In this document: piece by piece, positions 59,449 through 64,000 of the stretch
Position numbering within the stretch: the stretch's first letter is position 1
Layout: every line of letters begins with the position of its first letter
Assembly: GCA_036774405.1 (NCBI GenBank)
Contig: DAIPBO010000010.1
Span: forward strand, 31,196 to 95,195
Reading direction: 5' to 3'
Length of the DNA stretch: 64,000 nt
Source: JAAYDS01 sp012729155
GTDB taxonomy: Bacteria; Chloroflexota; Anaerolineae; UBA1429
The notes under the pieces: model-generated
The model's database searches: none
The model's input: only the letters and a program-made list of their open reading frames with translations
What the model was told of the DNA's origin: nothing
Translations under genes and position numbers: made by a program

Positions 59449-60567
59449 ATGACCACGCGACCTCGTCTCTGCTGGCTCTCCCTATCTCTTGTCGTGGCTC
59501 TTGTGCTGCTCATTGGCTGTCAGGCCGAACCAACACCGACCGTTGTTGTAGGTGAACCCACGCGAGCGGCCAAGCCCACCTTTACACCAGCGCCCAGTGA
59601 GACCCCTGCCCCTACAGTCACGCCCTCGCCAACCCTGGTTCCTACGCCCACACCAGACCCCAATGTCAATCCGTTGACAGGCCTGCCGGTGTCTGACCCT
59701 GAGCTCTTGCGGCGGCGTGTTTTGGCTGTGCGCGTGGGTAACGACCCCATCATCCGCCCTCAAGACGGCCTTGGCGCTGCAGAAATCGTCTACGAAGAGC
59801 TGATGGAAGGCTATTCGTTGACGCGATTCACCGCCATCTACCTGGCTGGGCAGGCCGAGCGCGTCCGGCCTATCCGCAGCGCCCGGCTGTCGAGCCTAGC
59901 CATAGCGCCGCAGTTCAATGCGGTGTTGGTGCATAGCGGCGCCAGTGACCAGATACGCTGGTTCATCTCCCAATCCAAGGAGTTTACCGATCTTGATCAG
60001 TACTTTCATGATGAGCCCTATGCCATCTTGCCCGGGTATGACTGGCGCGGTCGCATGTATACGTCTGTCGAGCGCGTGCACGAGTACTTGCTGGGGCTGG
60101 GTCAAGAGAGCGACGAACCTGTAGCGGGCTATCTGTTTGACGCAGAGCCGCCCGACGGCGATTCGGCCACAGCGGTCACCATACCCTACCCTCAGGTGTG
60201 CAAGGCCGACTGGCAGTATGATGTGGCAACTGGGGTCTATCTGCGTAGCGTGGCCGGAGAGCCACACATCGATGGCGTTACAGGTGAGCAGCTTTCAGCG
60301 GCTAATGTGGTGGTTCTTTATGTTGCTCACAACAAGACGGACATCGTTGAAGACAGCCTAGGCAGCACGGCTATCGACATTGTGCTGTCCGGCGAGGGTG
60401 AGGCCTCGCTTTTCCGCGATGGACAGATGGTGCCCTGTACCTGGCGTCGCCCTGCCGATGGCGGGCTGGTGCAGTACTATGATAATAAGGGGGGGCTGGT
60501 GCCGCTCAAGCCCGGCCAGACATGGGTCGAGCTGGTGCCGCCCGACTATGAGGTCGTTCATCACTAG
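59449..60567 (+). CDS. DUF3048 lipoprotein (YerB-like)
   Basis: 372 residues. Signal peptide with lipobox LIGC, then a Pro/Thr-rich tether (about 25-75) that likely spans the cell wall. The DUF3048 domains follow: NPLTGLPV, VRVGNDPIIRPQDGLGAAEIVYEELMEG (split), TRFTAIYL, RPIRSAR and LVHSGAS, and the C-terminal part with YVAHNKTDI. YerB is a Bacillus lipoprotein of unclear enzymatic role. The start ATG 59449 is just after the possible second -10 box and before the signal peptide; longer frames would bury the signal. Confidence 0.85.
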   Translation: MTTRPRLCWLSLSLVVALVLLIGCQAEPTPTVVVGEPTRAAKPTFTPAPSETPAPTVTPSPTLVPTPTPDPNVNPLTGLPVSDPELLRRRVLAVRVGNDPIIRPQDGLGAAEIVYEELMEGYSLTRFTAIYLAGQAERVRPIRSARLSSLAIAPQFNAVLVHSGASDQIRWFISQSKEFTDLDQYFHDEPYAILPGYDWRGRMYTSVERVHEYLLGLGQESDEPVAGYLFDAEPPDGDSATAVTIPYPQVCKADWQYDVATGVYLRSVAGEPHIDGVTGEQLSAANVVVLYVAHNKTDIVEDSLGSTAIDIVLSGEGEASLFRDGQMVPCTWRRPADGGLVQYYDNKGGLVPLKPGQTWVELVPPDYEVVHH

Positions 60568-60597
60568 ACGTAAGAACGCCTTCAGATTTGACGATGC

Positions 60598-60625
60598 CCT
60601 GCAGCCTAGTACAATGAGGTTGGAG
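60598..60625 (+). promoter_or_regulatory. Promoter of the tatA pair
   Basis: TTGACG, 16-bp spacer, TACAAT. Expected start about 60632, at the ribosome site AAGGAGGGAG. Confidence 0.65.
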
Positions 60626-60642
60626 CACCAAGGAGGGAGTCG

Positions 60643-60831
60643 ATGATTCCAAAGCTTCCTGGCATTTGGGAACTGGTCATCATTCTGGTCATCGTGCTGG
60701 CGATTTTCGGCGCTGGCAAACTCAGTACCGTTGGCGGCGCGCTGGGCAAGGCCATTGCTGGGTTCCGTAAGGCCTCGAAAGAGGGCCTCGTTGACGAAAA
60801 GGATGACAAGAAGGACTCGCCAGACGCCTAG
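60643..60831 (+). CDS. tatA: Twin-arginine translocase subunit TatA (copy 1)
   Basis: 62 residues: a membrane helix (about 8-24, IWELVIILVIVLAIFGAG) and an amphipathic helix (GKLSTVGGALGKAIAGFRKA), then a charged tail. TatA rings form the export pore for folded proteins. The usual Pro at the hinge (GKLPELG) is replaced by Ser-Thr here. A strong AAGGAGGGAG precedes the ATG. A second TatA follows; tatC is not in the window. Confidence 0.9.
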   Translation: MIPKLPGIWELVIILVIVLAIFGAGKLSTVGGALGKAIAGFRKASKEGLVDEKDDKKDSPDA

Positions 60832-60888
60832 CCCAGGGGCCGTGGCACCACGGCAAGTCTGGCGGCATTCAGAAGAGGAGCACCCGCT

Positions 60889-61095
60889 ATGATGAAGCCC
60901 GGAATCTGGGAACTCGCCATTATCCTTGTCATCGTGATCATCATCTTTGGCGTTGGCAAGCTGCCAGAGCTTGGTGGTGCGTTGGGCAAGGGCATCCGCG
61001 AGTTTCGCCAGGCGACCAAGACGGCCGAAGATGCGACCGAAGAGGTCAAGCAGGCCGTTGACGAGGCCAAAGAAGAAGCCGAAAAAGAGGCCTAG
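60889..61095 (+). CDS. tatA: Twin-arginine translocase subunit TatA/E (copy 2)
   Basis: 68 residues: membrane helix GIWELAIILVIVIIIFGVGK, the canonical hinge GKLPELGGALGKGIREF, and an acidic-basic helical tail (EDATEEVKQAVDEAKEEAEKEA has heptad-like spacing). It is more canonical than copy 1. The start is either of two consecutive ATG codons (60889 or 60892), with AGAGGAG upstream. It is followed by a terminator. Confidence 0.92.
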   Translation: MMKPGIWELAIILVIVIIIFGVGKLPELGGALGKGIREFRQATKTAEDATEEVKQAVDEAKEEAEKEA

Positions 61096-61125
61096 CCCAA
61101 GCCTCGCCCTGTCTGCGATTGATGT

Positions 61126-61170
61126 GCCCGGCAGTGACCAGCTTGCTGACTGCCGGGCTTTTCTTGTTCT
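61126..61170 (+). terminator. Intrinsic terminator after the tatA pair
   Basis: GCCCGGCAGT (61126-61135) pairs with ACTGCCGGGC (61149-61158), with a 13-nt loop and TTTTCTTGTT following. Confidence 0.88.
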
Positions 61171-61197
61171 CTAGCCCATACCGAGTCGGGAGGCGAT

Positions 61198-62022
61198 ATG
61201 TTCACGCTGAGTGGGTTTGCTGATGAGATCGATGCACAACTCGACGTGCAGCTGCAGGTGCTTGGTGGGCTTGGCATTCACTACCTCGAGCTCCGTGGCG
61301 TGTGGGGCAAGAATGTTCTGGAGCTTGATGATGATGAGCTGGCAGCTGTAAAGCAGGGGCTCGAGACGGCTGGTGTCGGTGTCTCGGCTATCGGCTCACC
61401 CATCGGCAAGATCGATATCGATGCGCCCATGGAGCCGCACCTACAGGCCTTTGAACGTGCTCTGTTGGTCGCTGAGGAGCTGCAATGCCCCTACATCCGC
61501 CTCTTTTCCTTCTTTGTGCCTGAAGGCGAGGCTGACCGGCGCCGCGGCGACGTGTTGCGCCGCATGGAGCGGCTACTGAAGGCTGCCTCTGGCCACGCCG
61601 TCACGCTGCTGCATGAGAACGAGCGCCACATCTATGGCGATATCCCGCGGCGCTGCCATGACTTGATGGCCCACTTTGACTCTCCACAGCTGCGCTTTAC
61701 CTTTGATCCGGCCAATTTCGTCATGTGCGGCGTCAGGCCCTTTGATGAGGGCTATGCGCTGCTGGCTGACTATATCGACTATTTGCACATCAAAGATGGT
61801 CTGCTCGCTGAGCAGCGGGTGGTGCCCGCCGGTCAGGGAGATGGACAACTTCGCGAGCTGATTGCCGCTCTGGCGGCGCGAGGCTATGATGGGTTTGCGT
61901 CGCTCGAGCCGCACCTGGCTAGTGCAGGCACGTTCAATGGCTTTTCAGGGCCCGAGCTGTTTGAGGTGGCTGCCAGGGCCTTTCGTGATGTGTTGCAGCA
62001 GGTCGGCGCTCTGGAAGGCTAG
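61198..62022 (+). CDS. Sugar phosphate isomerase/epimerase-like TIM-barrel protein
   Basis: 274 residues of the xylose-isomerase-like/AP-endonuclease-2 superfamily. LSGFADEIDAQLDVQLQVL, a central LLHENERHIYGD (metal Glu), FDPANFVMCG, YLHIKDG (metal His) and SLEPHL (metal Glu) outline the metal site. Relatives include IolE/IolI-type and hydroxypyruvate isomerases. The substrate is unknown. GGGAGG lies upstream. It heads a unit with galU and a GHMP kinase. Confidence 0.82.
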   Translation: MFTLSGFADEIDAQLDVQLQVLGGLGIHYLELRGVWGKNVLELDDDELAAVKQGLETAGVGVSAIGSPIGKIDIDAPMEPHLQAFERALLVAEELQCPYIRLFSFFVPEGEADRRRGDVLRRMERLLKAASGHAVTLLHENERHIYGDIPRRCHDLMAHFDSPQLRFTFDPANFVMCGVRPFDEGYALLADYIDYLHIKDGLLAEQRVVPAGQGDGQLRELIAALAARGYDGFASLEPHLASAGTFNGFSGPELFEVAARAFRDVLQQVGALEG

Positions 62023-62034
62023 AGGGAGGGCTAG

Positions 62035-62940
62035 ATGACCCACATCGACAAGATCACCAAGGTCGTGGTGCCGGTGGCTGGCATGGGCACACGCCTGCTG
62101 CCAGCTACCAAGTCGCAGCCCAAGGAGATGCTGCCCGTGGGGCGCCGCCCCGTGGTGCAATACGTCGTCGAGGAAGTGGAAGCTGCGGGCGTTAACCAGA
62201 TTCTCTTTGTCACCGGACGCAAAAAGACGGCCATTGAGGACCACTTCGATACTGACCCAGAGCTGGTGCGCCTGCTTTCATCGGGCGGTGGCTATGCGCT
62301 GCTTGAAGAGTTGGCGTATACCGAGACCGAAGCGCGTTTTTACTACACACGACAGAGTGAACCGCGCGGCCTGGCCGACGCCGTGTATCACGGGCGCGAG
62401 TTTGTCGGCCAAGACCATTTTGTGGTGGCCCTGGGCGATTCGATCATCAAGAACAGCAATGGCGGTAGCTTTTTGCACAAGATGATCGCGGCACACCTGG
62501 CCAGTGGCGCCGCCTGCACCGTGGCCGTCGAAGAGGTCGACCCTGACGAGGCATATCGCTATGGCATCGTCAAACCGGCAGCAGGGCAGACGGATTCTGA
62601 CGATTTCGCCGTTGAAGACCTGATCGAAAAGCCCCAGCCGGGTACGGCGCCCAGCAACCTCGCCATCGCAGCGCGCTATGTGTTCAGCCCGCTGATCTTT
62701 GACGCCATCAGCCGTACGGCGCCCGACCGCAAGGGCGAGCTGCAGCTGACCGACTCGATTCGCCTGCTGATCCAGCTCGGGCACCCAGTGCGCGCCGTGT
62801 GCCTCCGGCAGGACGAGCGACGCTATGACATCGGCAACTTTGAGAGTTACTTTAAGGCGTTCATCGACTTTGCGCTCGCCGATGAAAAGTACGGCTACAT
62901 GGTGCGGCAGTATGTCAAGCGCAAGGCGCGTGACCTCTAG
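62035..62940 (+). CDS. galU: UTP-glucose-1-phosphate uridylyltransferase
   Basis: 301 residues. VVPVAGMGTRLLPATKSQPKEM (split at the nucleotide loop), VTGRKKTAIEDHFD, VALGDSIIK, VEDLIEKP and GKGELQLTD-like RKGELQLTDSI match GalU, which makes UDP-glucose for envelope glycans. It starts 12 nt after the isomerase gene and is followed 3 nt later by the GHMP kinase. Confidence 0.95.
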   Translation: MTHIDKITKVVVPVAGMGTRLLPATKSQPKEMLPVGRRPVVQYVVEEVEAAGVNQILFVTGRKKTAIEDHFDTDPELVRLLSSGGGYALLEELAYTETEARFYYTRQSEPRGLADAVYHGREFVGQDHFVVALGDSIIKNSNGGSFLHKMIAAHLASGAACTVAVEEVDPDEAYRYGIVKPAAGQTDSDDFAVEDLIEKPQPGTAPSNLAIAARYVFSPLIFDAISRTAPDRKGELQLTDSIRLLIQLGHPVRAVCLRQDERRYDIGNFESYFKAFIDFALADEKYGYMVRQYVKRKARDL

Positions 62941-62943
62941 CCT

Positions 62944-63975
62944 ATGAAGACCGTACAATGCTCTGCTCCGGGCCGCTGCGGCATCATCGGCAACCCTACC
63001 GACATGTATGGTGGTTCGGTGATCTCGTGCACCATCCCTTTTCGCGCGCATGTGACCATTGAGCCGTGCGATGGCATCGAAGTTGTCACCGCCGGCCAGA
63101 CCAGGCGCTTTGAGGCGCCAGATGATCTGGACCTGCGCGATGACCTTTTTGATGTCGCGCGGGCCGTTCTGGGGTATCTGCGCAATGAGACGTTGACCTG
63201 TCGCATCACCTACGCCTCTGATGTGCCCATGTCCTCAGGCGTTTCCAGCTCTACGGCGCTGCTGGTGGCGTTGGTGTTTGGCCTGATGCGCTACCAGGGC
63301 AATCAGGCGCACCTGTATACGGTCGCTGAGGTTTCGCGCTACATCGAGCTGAACCACTTTCGTGTAGTGTGTGGCTATCAAGATGCCTACATGTGCACGT
63401 TTGGTGGGCTCAACTATATGGATTTCCGCAATAAGCAGTTCTATCGTCATGCAGCTGAAGAGCTCTATGCCACCATCGAGCCCTTGACGCCCTTTATTAG
63501 CGAGCTGCCACTGGTGTTGGCGCATACCGGAGTGCAGCACTCTTCAGACGCGGTGCACAAGCCGTTGCGCGAGCGCTGGCTCGAGGGTGACCCCGAAGTG
63601 CGCCAGGGCTATGAGGAGATCGCGCGCCTGGCCCAGGAGGGCAAGAAGGCCCTGCTCGCCCGCGATTGGCCCCGCCTGGGCGCATTGATGAACCGGAACC
63701 ATGCCATTCAGCGCGACCTGGGCGGATCGGGAGAGTCGAATGAGCGCCTCATTCAGGCAGCGCTCGCTGCAGGGGCTCTGGGCGCCAAGCTGGCCGGCGC
63801 GGGCGGTGGTGGCACCATAATCGCTTTGCACCCAGAGCCGGAGGTGCTCGAGCGCGCTTTTGAGCAGGCCGGCAGTGAGCGCATCTTTAGGCCCCAACCC
63901 GGCCCTGGCGTCTGCCTTGACGAGGAGCATGAACACATCGCCGCCACCATGCAAAACAGACAGCCCGTCGGCTAG
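62944..63975 (+). CDS. GHMP-family sugar kinase
   Basis: 343 residues. Motif 1 APGRCGIIGNPTDMYGG, motif 2 PMSSGVSSSTALLVAL (ATP loop) and motif 3 KLAGAGGGGTIIALH are intact, which places it with GHMP kinases. Placement next to galU points to a sugar-1-kinase (for example glucuronokinase-, arabinokinase- or heptokinase-like) whose product could be activated by a uridylyltransferase; this is inference. The last nine codons and stop TAG (63973-63975) form one arm of a perfect palindrome. Confidence 0.85.
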   Translation: MKTVQCSAPGRCGIIGNPTDMYGGSVISCTIPFRAHVTIEPCDGIEVVTAGQTRRFEAPDDLDLRDDLFDVARAVLGYLRNETLTCRITYASDVPMSSGVSSSTALLVALVFGLMRYQGNQAHLYTVAEVSRYIELNHFRVVCGYQDAYMCTFGGLNYMDFRNKQFYRHAAEELYATIEPLTPFISELPLVLAHTGVQHSSDAVHKPLRERWLEGDPEVRQGYEEIARLAQEGKKALLARDWPRLGALMNRNHAIQRDLGGSGESNERLIQAALAAGALGAKLAGAGGGGTIIALHPEPEVLERAFEQAGSERIFRPQPGPGVCLDEEHEHIAATMQNRQPVG

Positions 63976-64000
63976 CCGACGGGCTGTCTGTTTTGCATGG
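63947..64000. terminator. Perfect palindrome centred on the GHMP kinase stop codon
   Basis: Positions 63947-63973 are the exact reverse complement of 63974-64000, at least 54 bp with no loop or mismatch, reaching the window edge. It contains AAAAC on one side and GTTTT on the other, as a bidirectional intrinsic terminator would. It may continue beyond the window. Confidence 0.7.

Overview
The window is a gene-dense, GC-rich bacterial chromosome segment. It carries core housekeeping genes (dnaN, recF, ftsZ, ftsK, RNase J, rsmG, lgt, a complete shikimate operon, most of the fatty-acid elongation set) and no phage, insertion sequence, CRISPR array, rRNA or tRNA that I can see. The gene families (FabK rather than FabI, a fused AroK-AroB, AroH-type chorismate mutase, DUF3048 lipoprotein, many ABC importers, no LPS genes) fit a member of the Chloroflexota. 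That assignment is inference from gene content only. A perfect ParB site (parS) about 1 kb upstream of dnaN-recF suggests the middle of the window lies fairly near the replication origin, although dnaA and DnaA boxes are not seen.

Layout. 1-8600 (minus) is an amino-acid uptake operon. It starts with a 1000-residue lipoprotein that fuses one polar-amino-acid binding domain to two near-identical LivJ-like domains, followed by livH-livM-livG-livF and, after a terminator-like hairpin, a HisM/GlnP-type permease cut by the left edge. 8782-13350 (plus) carries an EamA exporter, a half-length AI-2E family protein, a rhamnulokinase-like kinase, nagA and a cupin. 13435-20143 is lgt plus fatty-acid genes in divergent units (fabK-fabD-fabG; fabF-fabH; maoC). 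20251-30034 holds a DUF218 protein, an rsgA / deoxyhypusine-synthase-like / PfkB kinase operon, two glycosyltransferases, a copper ATPase, DegV and a GNAT protein. 30184-36090 holds a beta-CASP metallo-hydrolase, a 2H phosphoesterase, and a TPP-riboswitch operon (thiN, thiXYZ-like importer, DUF402). 36205-37347 is ftsZ.

37403-45241 (minus) is a single eight-gene aromatic operon (aroH-aroF-tyrA-aroA-aroE-aroC-aroKB-aroQ) encoding all seven shikimate steps plus chorismate mutase and prephenate dehydrogenase. Its 5' leader holds a previously unlisted 50-codon leader peptide with Phe-Phe-Phe and Tyr-Tyr-Tyr runs, followed by a strong intrinsic terminator immediately before aroH: a textbook ribosome-mediated attenuator. 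45355-48659 (plus) is a methyltransferase, dnaN and recF. 48646-55519 (minus) is udg, rnj, ftsK, glcD and rsmG. 55668-64000 (plus, except a Nudix gene) carries two sugar ABC permeases with unusual transmembrane insertions, an inositol-monophosphatase-like enzyme, a DUF3048 lipoprotein, two tatA genes, a sugar isomerase, galU and a GHMP kinase whose stop codon sits in the centre of a perfect palindrome of at least 54 bp.

The most interesting items are the aromatic-amino-acid attenuator, the three-domain binding protein serving a mixed importer locus, the recurrent two-helix insertions in ABC permeases, the C-terminal sliding-clamp motif on the uracil-DNA glycosylase, and a probable CTG start codon for fabH.
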